This document shows positions 44,981 through 53,644 of a stretch of DNA of 64,000 nucleotides, one piece after another. This DNA is from JAYODW01 sp038116745 (GTDB lineage Bacteria; Pseudomonadota; Gammaproteobacteria; Ga0077536). Under the pieces are notes generated by a model, which worked only from the letters and a program-made list of their open reading frames with translations, had not been told where the DNA came from and did not search any database. Numbering within the stretch: the stretch's first letter is position 1; each line of letters opens with the position of its first letter. The stretch spans positions 1 through 64,000 of the forward strand of contig JAYODW010000004.1 of the NCBI GenBank assembly GCA_038116745.1, in the 5' to 3' direction. A program made the translations under genes and the position numbers.

Positions 44981-45967
44981 ATGATACTCGCTAGTCTCAA
45001 GCAGGGTGGTCGGGACGGGACCCTCGTCGTGGTCGACAGCACCCGCACCCGCCTGCGTCCGGTTCCGCAGATCGCTGCCACGCTGCAGGCCGCTCTCGAC
45101 TGCTGGTCCGAGGCGGCGCCGGAGCTGCAGGCAGCCTGCTCTGATCTGAACCGTGACCCCGCACAGAACAGTGAGCCGCTCGACCCTGCCGCTCTGGCCT
45201 GCCCGCTGCCACGCAGCTACCAGTTCCTCGACGGTTCGGTCTACCTGCACCACATGGAGAAAGCCCGTCGCGCGCGCGGCGCGGACATGCCGCCGAACTA
45301 CCGCACCGAGCCGCTGATGTATCAGGGCGTCTCGGACGGCTTCTGTGCGCCGGGCGAGCCGATGCGGCTGCCGTCTGAAGATCTCGAAATCGATTACGAA
45401 GCTGAGATTGCCGTCGTGCTTGACGACGTGCCGCTGGGGATCAGCGCTGCAGCAGCCGGCAAACATATCAAGCTGCTCCTGCTCATGAACGACTACACGG
45501 CACGCGCCCTGACCCGCAGCGAAATCCCGAAAGGCTTCGGTTTCGTGCAGGCCAAGCCGACGAGCAGCTTTGCGCCTTTTGCCGTAAGCCCGGACGAGCT
45601 GCGCGGCTGGGACGGCACCCGGCTCAGCGCACGGGTCGAAACCAGGGTGAATGGCAAGCTGCTGGGCGCGCCGGATGCGGGCACCGACATGTTCTTCACC
45701 TATCCGCAGCTCATCGCGCACGCTGCGCGCACCCGCAGCCTTTGTGCGGGCACGATCATCGCCGCCGGCGCCATCTCCAACCAGGACCCGACCCTCGGCC
45801 ATGGCTGCATTGCCGAAGCGCGCACCGACGAGCAGACGTCCACCGGCACAGCGCAGACTCCGTGGCTGCGCTTCGGCGATCAGATCCGGATCGAAGCCTT
45901 CGACAGCGCGGGCGTCTCGCTGTTCGGCGCTATTGAGCAGCGCATCGAACAAAGCCCGCCCGCCTGA
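44981..45967 (+). CDS. Fumarylacetoacetate hydrolase family protein
   Basis: This 328-residue FAH-fold protein has PRSYQFLDGSVYLHHMEKAR, the metal site LEIDYEAEIAVVLDDVP, LLMNDYTARAL, GFGFVQAKPTSSFAPFAVSP and GTIIAAGAISNQDPT. Its length and the GFGFVQAKP stretch place it closer to true fumarylacetoacetases and related ring-product hydrolases than to short HpaG-type proteins. It is divergent from the MetE-like gene and is followed 7 bp later by a P450 gene, so the last two are probably one operon. Confidence 0.87.
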   Translation: MILASLKQGGRDGTLVVVDSTRTRLRPVPQIAATLQAALDCWSEAAPELQAACSDLNRDPAQNSEPLDPAALACPLPRSYQFLDGSVYLHHMEKARRARGADMPPNYRTEPLMYQGVSDGFCAPGEPMRLPSEDLEIDYEAEIAVVLDDVPLGISAAAAGKHIKLLLLMNDYTARALTRSEIPKGFGFVQAKPTSSFAPFAVSPDELRGWDGTRLSARVETRVNGKLLGAPDAGTDMFFTYPQLIAHAARTRSLCAGTIIAAGAISNQDPTLGHGCIAEARTDEQTSTGTAQTPWLRFGDQIRIEAFDSAGVSLFGAIEQRIEQSPPA

Positions 45968-45974
45968 ATTCGGC

Positions 45975-47216
45975 ATGCGACTGACACCGCAGACCGCTCC
46001 CGGCTTTGTCCTCGCCGAAAGCGACCACGCTTTCGCCCGCGATCCCTATCCGGACTACGCCTGCCTGCAGGCGCACGCGCCGGTCTGCCGGCAGCCCGAC
46101 GGCTCCGTCCTGCTCACGCGCTACGACGACCTGCGCCGCGTGTTCAACGATCCGGTGCTGTTCAGCTCTGACAAGCGGATAGATTTCAAACCGCGCTTCG
46201 GCGACTCGCCGCTCTATGAGCACCACACGACGTCGATCGTGTTCAACGATCCGCCCTATCACACGCGCGTCAGGCGTCTGCTCGCACCGTTCTTCGCCGC
46301 TCGCGTGCTGCGCCAGATGGAGGCCAGCATTGCACGCATGGTCAACAGCCTGCTCGACCAGGCGGCCACGGTCGGCACCATCGACGTGGTGCAGGATTTC
46401 GCCCTGGTCGTCCCGCTTAATCTGATCGGCGAGCTGCTCGGCGTGCCTTATGGCGAGCGAGATCCGCTCAGAGCCTGGGCCAACGCCATCCTCGGCGCGC
46501 TTGAACCGGTACGCTCGCCGGCGCAGCTCGCGGATGGCAACCAGGCGGTCGAGGATTTCAAAGCGTATCTGCGCGCACTCATCGCGCGAAAACGGCGCGA
46601 GCCGCCCGGGCCGGAGGGGCTGGACGTGCTATGGGCCCTGATCGAGGCCAGTGAACTGGCCGATCATGACCCGTCGGCGGAAACGCTCAGCGAAATCGAG
46701 ATTCTGCACAACTCAATCTTCATGCTGAACGCCGGCCACGACACCACAGGAAGCCTCATCGCCAACGGTATCGACCTGCTCCTGCGCTATCCCGAAGAGC
46801 GCCAGCGCCTGGTTGAGAATCCGGCCCTGATCCGCACTGCAGTCGAGGAAATGCTGCGCTTCGAAAGCCCGCTGCAGATCGGCAACCGACGCGCGACGGC
46901 TCCCTGCGCTTTCGGTGGCGTCGAGTTCCCGGCCGGGACTTTTCTGCACCTGGGGATCGCTGCCGCCAACCGTGACCCGAGCCAGTTCTCCGAACCCGAA
47001 CGCTTTGACGTGTCGCGCGAGCCGAACCGTCACCTGGCTTTCGCCCATGGGATCCACACCTGCGCCGGCAACTCCGTCGCCCGTATCGAGGCGCGCATTG
47101 CGCTGACTCAGCTGCTGCAGCGCTTTCCGGATTTTCAGCTGGAGGAAGCGGCAGTCCGCCCGCACCGCTCGCGTTTCCGCGTGATCGACTCCCTGCGGAT
47201 CAGGCTCTCGCCCTAG
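45975..47216 (+). CDS. Cytochrome P450
   Basis: The 413-residue soluble P450 begins MRLTPQTAPGF. The I-helix is LNAGHDTTGSLIANG, the ExxR helix is EEMLRFESP, and the heme loop is FAHGIHTCAGNSVARIEA. IVFNDPPYHTRVRRLLAPFF is the usual C-helix region. The family is certain but the substrate is unknown; it is not close to the CYP199-like protein at 14.5 kb. No redox partner is adjacent. Confidence 0.9.
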   Translation: MRLTPQTAPGFVLAESDHAFARDPYPDYACLQAHAPVCRQPDGSVLLTRYDDLRRVFNDPVLFSSDKRIDFKPRFGDSPLYEHHTTSIVFNDPPYHTRVRRLLAPFFAARVLRQMEASIARMVNSLLDQAATVGTIDVVQDFALVVPLNLIGELLGVPYGERDPLRAWANAILGALEPVRSPAQLADGNQAVEDFKAYLRALIARKRREPPGPEGLDVLWALIEASELADHDPSAETLSEIEILHNSIFMLNAGHDTTGSLIANGIDLLLRYPEERQRLVENPALIRTAVEEMLRFESPLQIGNRRATAPCAFGGVEFPAGTFLHLGIAAANRDPSQFSEPERFDVSREPNRHLAFAHGIHTCAGNSVARIEARIALTQLLQRFPDFQLEEAAVRPHRSRFRVIDSLRIRLSP

Positions 47217-47695
47217 GGGTCTGCCCCGGGTCCCAGGGATTCCGGGGCCGCGTCCTCCGATTCGACAGCCGCCGGCTCGGTGGGTACGACCTGACCGGCC
47301 TGGTCAACGGCGTGCAGACAACCGTTCTCAGCGCACATCTGGTCCATCAGCCCGTATTTCTCCCGACAACCGGTTTCATAGGGCTCCATGTCGAGCATCG
47401 ACCACGACAGCATGGCGTTGAAGTATTCCGTGAGCATGCCGCCAAGCTCTTTCATCGTCACAGGCTTACCTGTCGCCTGGGTGTAGTACTGCAGCGCAAA
47501 CATGCTGAACGCGTAAGAACGGTTCTCCCACTGCTGTTTCTCCGGACGCGGTTTCTGCTCCGCCCACAGCTGCGCTATCGCAGCGCAGGTCATGGCGCCG
47601 TCGAATGCCTGCTTCAGCTGCTCACGGTCAGCCTCGGCGCGAACCGGATTGACGGTGAGCAGACACAGAGGCAGGAAGAGAAGGTAAAAACGCAT
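47213..47695 (-). CDS. Small secreted protein of unknown function
   Basis: This 160-residue protein has a signal peptide (FYLLFLPLCLLTVNPVRAEA). The mature part carries FDGAMTCAAIAQLWAEQ and four Cys in all (MTCAA, TGCREK, QMCAENGCLH), then an acidic, Pro-rich tail. A start at 47695 is preferred, since the open frame further upstream has no signal sequence. Its end overlaps the convergent P450 gene by 4 bp. I do not recognise a family. Confidence 0.65.
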   Translation of the reverse strand: MRFYLLFLPLCLLTVNPVRAEADREQLKQAFDGAMTCAAIAQLWAEQKPRPEKQQWENRSYAFSMFALQYYTQATGKPVTMKELGGMLTEYFNAMLSWSMLDMEPYETGCREKYGLMDQMCAENGCLHAVDQAGQVVPTEPAAVESEDAAPESLGPGADP

Positions 47696-47837
47696 GCGCT
47701 TTCCCGTTTGATTAACATCACCGCATTGTCGGCACTGCACGCCTGCGGGTAAACGGCAGCGACCCGCAAACGGCTTGCGCAGGCTGCGGCGAATACGCAG
47801 GATCGCGCGCTCATCACAGACCGCAGGATTTTTGCTC

Positions 47838-48287
47838 ATGACCACGGATACCGCCGCGGCCGATTTTGTCGGCACCTGGGAATTACTCGAAAGCTACTCG
47901 GAAAAACCCTCCGGCCGCGCTGATTTTCCGCTGGGCGCGAAGGTGCTCGGACGCATCAACTACGACGCCGCGGGCAATATGGCCGCACAGCTCATGGGTG
48001 ACGACCGTCGGCCGTTCTCTTCGCGCGATCCGCGTGAGGTCGGCGATGCCGAGTACCGCGCCGCGTTCCAGAGCTACACCGCATACTTCGGCACTTATGA
48101 AATCGACGCTGCGGCCGGCACGGTCACCCACCACGTTCTTGGCGCCGGGGTGCCGAACTGGCCGGGTCAGGACCAGCTGCGCTATTTCGAACTGGCCGGC
48201 GACACCCTGACCCTGCGCACGCCGCCCATGCGCGGCAACGATGGCGAGAAGGCGGTGCACACCCTGGTGTGGAAAAAAGTCATCTGA
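47838..48287 (+). CDS. Lipocalin-like domain protein
   Basis: The 149-residue protein begins MTTDTAAADFVGTWELLES and has INYDAAGNMAAQLMGDDRR, FGTYEIDAAAGTVTHHV and FELAGDTLTLRTPP. That is the repeated beta-strand pattern of the small lipocalin-like (Lipocalin_5) family, which is thought to bind small hydrophobic molecules. No signal peptide is present. Confidence 0.75.
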   Translation: MTTDTAAADFVGTWELLESYSEKPSGRADFPLGAKVLGRINYDAAGNMAAQLMGDDRRPFSSRDPREVGDAEYRAAFQSYTAYFGTYEIDAAAGTVTHHVLGAGVPNWPGQDQLRYFELAGDTLTLRTPPMRGNDGEKAVHTLVWKKVI

Positions 48288-48300
48288 GCGGCGGACGCCC

Positions 48301-49494
48301 TCAGGCGGCGTACTCTTTTAAGAGCTCCCCGGCGATGATCATCTGTCGTACCTGGTTGCTTCCCGCCGCGATCTCCATCACCTTACCGCTGCGGTAGAGG
48401 CGGTTGACCTCGGTTTCGCGCATGAAGCCCATGCCGCCATGGATCTGCACGGCGTTATCGAGCACCCGCATCGCGCCGCGTCCTGACGCCAGAAGCGCCG
48501 CGGCAGAGCGCTTGTGCACAGCGCCGCGCCCACCCTCGCCCTCGGGCAGGTCGACGATCTCCCGGCCCACCTGGTAGGTCAGTGCGCGCACGGTCTCAAG
48601 CTCGGTGTACATGTCAGCGATCAGCGCCTGGATCATCTGGAACTCACCGATAGCACGGCCGAACTGCTTACGCTGGGTGGCGTACTCCACCGCCAGGTCA
48701 AACGCGCGCTGCGCCATACCCAGCGAGAAGAAGGCCCCGATTACACGCTCAATATCGAGCCCGCTCATCATCACCACGTTGCCGCGGTTTTCCTCGCCGA
48801 CGAGGTTCCCCGCCGGCACACGGCACTCATCAAACACCAGCTCGCCGGTCGGACTGCCGCGCCAGCCCATCTTGTCGAGCTTCTGCGCGACGCTGAAACC
48901 CGGGTAGTCCTTTTCAACAATGAAGGCCGAGATGCCGTGCTGCTTTTTCTCGAGATCGGTCTTGGCGTACACCAGCAGGACATCGGCCACTGGACCGTTG
49001 GTAATGAACAGCTTGCGCCCGTTCAGCACATAGTCATCACCCTCGCGCCGCGCGGTGGTCGCCATGCTGCCGAGGGCATCGGACCCGGCACCAGGCTCGG
49101 TCATGCCAAGCGCGCCAATCACCGACCCATCACAGAAGCCGGGCAGATAGCTGCGCTTCTGCTCAGCGTTAGCGTTGCGCACGAGGTTGTGCAGGCACAG
49201 GTTATCGCTGGCCAGCATGCCGGCCGACAGGGTGTGGTTCCAGTAAGACACGGCCTCGCAGATGAAACACTGCGCGAGGACATCGAGACCCGCGCCGCCG
49301 TATTCAGTGGGCACCGTCACTCCAAGCAGGCCCTGTTCACCAAGCGCGCGGAACGCCTCCTCGGGGAACCAGTCCTCGTTATCCATGCGCGCGCACAGCG
49401 GGTAGAGCTCTTCGCGCGCATAGCGATACGCCAGGTCATAAACGGCCTGGTAGTCCTCGGCAAAGCCGAACGCGCCCAGCGCGGGAATAGTCAT
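48301..49494 (-). CDS. Acyl-CoA dehydrogenase
   Basis: This 397-residue FAD enzyme has ALGMTEPGAGSDALGSM, FITNGPVADVLLVYAKTD, the catalytic-Glu helix MSGLDIERVIGAFFSLGMA and VQIHGGMGFMRETEVNRLYRSGK. The Glu in GLDIER puts it with the isovaleryl- and 2-methylacyl-type enzymes. It follows the thiolase-like gene by 17 bp on the same strand, which suggests a shared beta-oxidation-like role. Confidence 0.92.
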   Translation of the reverse strand: MTIPALGAFGFAEDYQAVYDLAYRYAREELYPLCARMDNEDWFPEEAFRALGEQGLLGVTVPTEYGGAGLDVLAQCFICEAVSYWNHTLSAGMLASDNLCLHNLVRNANAEQKRSYLPGFCDGSVIGALGMTEPGAGSDALGSMATTARREGDDYVLNGRKLFITNGPVADVLLVYAKTDLEKKQHGISAFIVEKDYPGFSVAQKLDKMGWRGSPTGELVFDECRVPAGNLVGEENRGNVVMMSGLDIERVIGAFFSLGMAQRAFDLAVEYATQRKQFGRAIGEFQMIQALIADMYTELETVRALTYQVGREIVDLPEGEGGRGAVHKRSAAALLASGRGAMRVLDNAVQIHGGMGFMRETEVNRLYRSGKVMEIAAGSNQVRQMIIAGELLKEYAA

Positions 49495-49511
49495 AGCGCT
49501 TCTCCTTTGTC

Positions 49512-51074
49512 TCAGGCAGCGACGTCGAAATAATTCATACCGTCAGCGTGGCGCACCCTGACGGGCGTGCCGATGGGCCGAGCGGAAAACAGCAGCGCCC
49601 GGGCCGCATCAGAGCCCGGTTCCATCAGGGCAAGAAACCGCCGGCCGTCGGCCGTGAGACGGCCGACGATATAGCCGCCCGCAGGCTCACCGCGCGCATA
49701 GGAAGCGGCATAGCTTTCGATCCGCCCGGCGCCATCGGCGACCTCCGCGACGACAACATCAGTGGCTGCCTTGGCAGCCTTGCGTTCAGCCGCGCTCGAG
49801 CGCGGTTGCCAGTCGCCTTCAAGCGCAGTGCTGTAGACGCCGACCGAGTGCTTCGACAGATAGCCGCCGTTAGCGGCAACAAGCGCATGCTGCTCGCGCT
49901 GGCCGCGCAGGCGCTGTACCACCTCCGCAATGGCGTGCAGGCTGTAGTTATTGCCCGGACCGCCGAAATACGGCAGTCCGCCGGTCAGGGTCAGCGCGCG
50001 ACCGGACTCCGCGTCGATGCCGAGATGCTCACAGGCGCCGGTCACCGCAATCGGGAAGCAGCTGTAGAAATCGAGCAGCGCGATGTCGTCGATCGCCAGT
50101 CCGCTGTCGTATAGCGCGCGCTGCAATGCGAGGCCCTGCGCGTGCGAAGCAGCCAGTCGCGGTCGCATGCTGATCGGCAGGTCGTCCACATCGGCATAGG
50201 ACCGCAGAAAGACCCATTGACTCTCGGGGACCCCGAGCTCCCGCGCCAGGCCGACCGAGGTCATCACCACCGCGGCACCCTGATTCACCGCGTCCTGCGC
50301 CACCATCCACTTGTTATAGGGCTCGCACAGCTGGAAGTTCTGCGCAGAGGGCGTGGCCAGAAACTCGGCTGACCGGGCAGTCGGGAACTGTGCGTAAGGG
50401 TTGGCGGCGGCCACCTCGCTGAACGGCGCGAAAACCCGGCCAAGGCGCTCCCGATAGGCCGCCTGGCTGAGGCCGAGCTCGTCTCTCAGCACCTGTTCAA
50501 ACAGGCAGTAGACCTGGATCGGGAAAGTCACCCCGTGTCGTGTTTCGTACACCGTGGTCATCGGGTCGTCCGGCCACAGGTCCTCGAATTCACCCTCGAC
50601 TTCTTCGCGCCAGTCAAAGCTGATCCCGGCGCGCCCCGCGTTACGGATTGTGGCCAGTACTTCTGCGCCGGTGAGCACCGCGACCCGGGTTTCGCCGGCG
50701 TGGATAGATTCCGCCATCTGGTTGACCAGGCGCTGCGGCGTTTCGCCGCCGACCTCGGCATAGATTGCCCGCCGTGGCTGCAGCGCAAGTCGTCGGGCAA
50801 CCGACCAGGGCATGTTGTTCGAGCAGCCGAACGGATTCGGCCACATCACGGTGTCCTTCACCGAGTGCTCAAACAGTCGCGCGACAGCCAGAACGTCGAC
50901 ATGTTCACGCAGCGCAGCCGCACAGCCGGTGTGTTCGAGCGCGCGCCGCGCGGCCTCAGCGGCCATGTCTGCCGGCGACAGGCTGCGTCCCGGCTGGGGC
51001 GGGTCACGGTCAACGGTCTGGCCGCTACCGATCAGGATCGGGGTCGAATCTCGCATGGGGTTACTCACTTCCAA
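49512..51074 (-). CDS. Thiolase-family protein with C-terminal extra domain
   Basis: The protein has about 520 residues and a thiolase-like fold. It includes RLFEHSVKDTVMWPNPFGCSN split around a Cys, VAQDAVNQGAAVVMTS, LLDFYSCFPIAVTGACEHLG (Cys), GGLPYFGGPGNNYSLHAIAE (His) and ANGGYLSKHSVGVYS. The last 90 residues (GYIVGRLTADGRRFLAL) look like an OB-fold tail found on some SCP-x-like thiolases. It is likely to cleave or transfer an acyl group of a CoA thioester. Starts at 51074 and 51056 are both possible. Confidence 0.8.
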   Translation of the reverse strand: MEVSNPMRDSTPILIGSGQTVDRDPPQPGRSLSPADMAAEAARRALEHTGCAAALREHVDVLAVARLFEHSVKDTVMWPNPFGCSNNMPWSVARRLALQPRRAIYAEVGGETPQRLVNQMAESIHAGETRVAVLTGAEVLATIRNAGRAGISFDWREEVEGEFEDLWPDDPMTTVYETRHGVTFPIQVYCLFEQVLRDELGLSQAAYRERLGRVFAPFSEVAAANPYAQFPTARSAEFLATPSAQNFQLCEPYNKWMVAQDAVNQGAAVVMTSVGLARELGVPESQWVFLRSYADVDDLPISMRPRLAASHAQGLALQRALYDSGLAIDDIALLDFYSCFPIAVTGACEHLGIDAESGRALTLTGGLPYFGGPGNNYSLHAIAEVVQRLRGQREQHALVAANGGYLSKHSVGVYSTALEGDWQPRSSAAERKAAKAATDVVVAEVADGAGRIESYAASYARGEPAGGYIVGRLTADGRRFLALMEPGSDAARALLFSARPIGTPVRVRHADGMNYFDVAA

Positions 51075-51184
51075 GGCTGTTGAACGAGGTCAGAATGCGA
51101 CGTCGGAACTTAGCACAAGCCATCGCTTACGCCGCGCCCTGGGCTCCTTATACTAGGGCCCGGCCCAGCAACAGGAGAGCCATC

Positions 51185-51961
51185 ATGGCGCGGACCCTGA
51201 TCGATATTTCCATGCATCTCGAAAACGACGTGGTTGCGGATCCGCCGGGATTCGGTCCACACATCGATTACGTCACTCATCAGGATTCCGTGGAGTACAT
51301 GCTGAGTTTTTTCCCGGGCCTGACCCAGGATCAGCTGCCGGACGGCGAGGCGTGGGCGCTGGAGAACATCCGCCTCAATACCCACAACGGCACCCATCTC
51401 GACGCGCCGTATCACTTTCACTCGACCATGAACCGAGGTGAGCGTGCGATCACCATCGACGAAGTGCCGCTCGACTGGTGCCTGCAGCCCGGGCTGAAGC
51501 TCGATTTCCGCCATTTCGACGACGGCTATGTGGTCACCGCAGACGACGTGGAGGCCGAGCTTGCGCGCATCGGCCATGAACTGCAGCCGCTTGAGATCGT
51601 GGTGGTCAATACGCGGGCGGGCGGCTGCTACGGTCAGCCGGACTACGTTTCAACGGGTTGCGGCATGGGGCATGACGCAACCATGTACCTGCTCGAGCGA
51701 GGTGTCCGCCTGACCGGGACCGATGGCTGGAGCTGGGATGCACCTTTTGTGCACACTAAAGACAAGTTCGCGGAGACCCGCGATGCGAGCCTGATCTGGG
51801 AAGGACACAAGGCTGGCCGTGAGATCGGCTACTGCCACCTCGAAAAGCTGCACAACCTCGAAGCGCTGCCGGCAGACGGCTTCATGATCAGCTGCTTCCC
51901 GGTCAAAATCCGCGGCGCCTCCGCGGGATGGACTCGGGCGGTGGCGATCCTGGAGCAGTAA
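51185..51961 (+). CDS. Cyclase/kynurenine-formamidase-like metal hydrolase
   Basis: This 258-residue protein of the cyclase superfamily has the metal motif THNGTHLDAPYHF near residues 70-82. TGCGMGHDATMYLLERGVRLTGTDGWSWD and the final AGWTRAVAILEQ are also typical. Members hydrolyse N-formylkynurenine, cyclic imides or ring-derived products. AGGAG lies ahead of the ATG. It is divergent from the thiolase gene with about 110 bp between them. Confidence 0.85.
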   Translation: MARTLIDISMHLENDVVADPPGFGPHIDYVTHQDSVEYMLSFFPGLTQDQLPDGEAWALENIRLNTHNGTHLDAPYHFHSTMNRGERAITIDEVPLDWCLQPGLKLDFRHFDDGYVVTADDVEAELARIGHELQPLEIVVVNTRAGGCYGQPDYVSTGCGMGHDATMYLLERGVRLTGTDGWSWDAPFVHTKDKFAETRDASLIWEGHKAGREIGYCHLEKLHNLEALPADGFMISCFPVKIRGASAGWTRAVAILEQ

Positions 51962-52017
51962 GGCAGACGCCGCCCCCGCGCCGTCGACTGACGCGGGAAC
52001 CGCGCGAGATTCCTGGC

Positions 52018-52794
52018 TCAGCGCCGGTCGATAAAAACCTTCTCTTTACCGACCCACATGGCTGAGCGCTTGAAATCGATGAACTTGGCCTCGTCCTCAA
52101 CCGCGAGCTCCATTGCCCGCGCGGCTTCCGGCCAGCGCTCCATGTCGAGCAGATCTGAACGACGGAACCAGGCCTCGGCGTGACCGTAATAAGGTTCGGT
52201 CTCGGTCCCGCGCGCGGCGCGCAGCGCCTCTTCGAGAGGATGGGCGGTGTAGTGCACCTGTAGATAGCGCCGCATGCGCATGGCGGTTGAGACCCCGCGG
52301 ATCCGCGGGCCGTGGTTGGTCCGCCAGTAGAGCTGAGTGTCGTCCAGCGTGCGTCCGGGCAGCTGCCGCAGACAGAAGAACAGCTTGATGAGAGGACTGT
52401 GCTCGCGCGCCACCATCTCCTCGCTCGGATTCACCTGTGGATACTCGTAGGCCATCCACAGCGGCGAGCGGGGCAGGTCAATGAAGTTCTTCTCGTCGGC
52501 GAGGAGTTCCGCACCCGCCGCGCGACCAGCCTCGGTTGCACCGGCCTCGAGCGCCTCCAGATTTTCCCACCACAGCTCGGCGACCCCGTCATAGGGCTCT
52601 TCCATGCCGCCACGGGCCTCGGCCAGCGCGTCGTTGATTGGATCGTCAAGGGTATGCAGCTGCACATAGCGCTGGATTCCGAGGTGCGTTGAGTGGCTCG
52701 CGACCAGCGGGCCGTGGACCTCGCGCCAGTACTGCTGAAACTCCGTTCGTGACATCCCGGGCTTACGCCTGAGGGCAAACTCCAGTCGAATCAT
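52018..52794 (-). CDS. Tandem EthD-domain protein
   Basis: The 258-residue protein is an internal duplication. Both halves share the dimeric alpha-beta barrel pattern: RRKPGMSRTEFQQYWREVHGP, QRYVQLH and PYDGVAELWW in the first, RQLPGRTLDDTQLYWRTNHGP, RRYLQVHY and PYYGHAEAWF in the second. EthD-like proteins occur beside P450 and other degradation genes; their role is not settled. The fusion would give one chain the usual two-subunit barrel. Confidence 0.85.
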   Translation of the reverse strand: MIRLEFALRRKPGMSRTEFQQYWREVHGPLVASHSTHLGIQRYVQLHTLDDPINDALAEARGGMEEPYDGVAELWWENLEALEAGATEAGRAAGAELLADEKNFIDLPRSPLWMAYEYPQVNPSEEMVAREHSPLIKLFFCLRQLPGRTLDDTQLYWRTNHGPRIRGVSTAMRMRRYLQVHYTAHPLEEALRAARGTETEPYYGHAEAWFRRSDLLDMERWPEAARAMELAVEDEAKFIDFKRSAMWVGKEKVFIDRR

Positions 52795-52830
52795 GCGTGC
52801 TCTCCCTTAAATAATCAGCGATATGACGCG

Positions 52831-53508
52831 TCAGACGTCAGCAGCCGGCGCGGACCAGCGATCACGGTGAATGAACTGATCGAGATCCTTGCGCGGCGCC
52901 GGGCGGAAATCCGTTCCCAGGGTATAGGCGATAGGCACCAGCGCCACCTGGGTGAACTGCGCATAGGGTACTTCCAGGATTTCGGCGGCTTCGCGTTCGA
53001 ACATGAGATGGCCGGTGGTCCAGCAGGTCCCGAGTCCACGTTCCCGCGCGGCCAGCATGAAACTCCAAACGGCAGGCAGAATCGAGCCGTACAGCGCGGC
53101 TAGGACCTCGGTGGGCGCGTCTTCATGTCGTCCGGGCAATAGCGGGACCAGCAGCCAGGGCGCGTCCTGCATCCGTTCGACCAGGTACTCGGCCGATGCG
53201 GTCGCGCGCGCCGCCACGTCCGCCATGCGCGCGTCGTCACGGTGCAGATTAGCGATGGACCAGGGCTGCTCGATGTAGGGTCCCCAGGCCCGACGGTACA
53301 GATCCGCCAGCGCCTGCCGGGTGCCCGGGTCTTCAACCAGCACAAACTGCCACTGGTGCCCCAGCGAACCGGTCGGCGCCTGCACCGCAAGCGCGAGGCA
53401 TTCACGCACCAGCTCGAAGCTCACAGGACGATCGAAATCGAGCCGCCTGCGCACTGCGCGCGTGGTGGTCAGCACCTCGTCTACGGACAGCTTGAGCATG
53501 GTCTGCAT
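52831..53508 (-). CDS. Nitroreductase family FMN protein
   Basis: The 225-residue protein has VDEVLTTTRAVRRRLDFDRP (FMN-phosphate Arg residues), ALAVQAPTGSLGHQWQFV and ERGLGTCWTTGHLMFEREAAEIL, the usual nitroreductase arrangement. It would reduce a nitro, quinone or enone group with NAD(P)H. It lies upstream of the EthD gene on the same strand, with 36 bp between them. Confidence 0.88.
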   Translation of the reverse strand: MQTMLKLSVDEVLTTTRAVRRRLDFDRPVSFELVRECLALAVQAPTGSLGHQWQFVLVEDPGTRQALADLYRRAWGPYIEQPWSIANLHRDDARMADVAARATASAEYLVERMQDAPWLLVPLLPGRHEDAPTEVLAALYGSILPAVWSFMLAARERGLGTCWTTGHLMFEREAAEILEVPYAQFTQVALVPIAYTLGTDFRPAPRKDLDQFIHRDRWSAPAADV

Positions 53509-53644
53509 CTATCCCGCGCGGAGTTCAGAACGTCAAGTCTAGCAGCCGGCTCATGCCTCGACGTTCGGCCTGCGGTTGTTGCCGCGCGCTACAATCCCAA
53601 TCGCAGGCAAGCTGTCGCTGACGGACGCAAAGGAATCGACATCC

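Noticed and set aside
44909..45976. Upstream continuation of the MetE-like frame, giving one 698-codon open frame
   Set aside because: This part is antisense to the FAH-family gene and has no protein-like motif. High GC leaves opposite frames open. The MetE-like domain starts cleanly at 44908.
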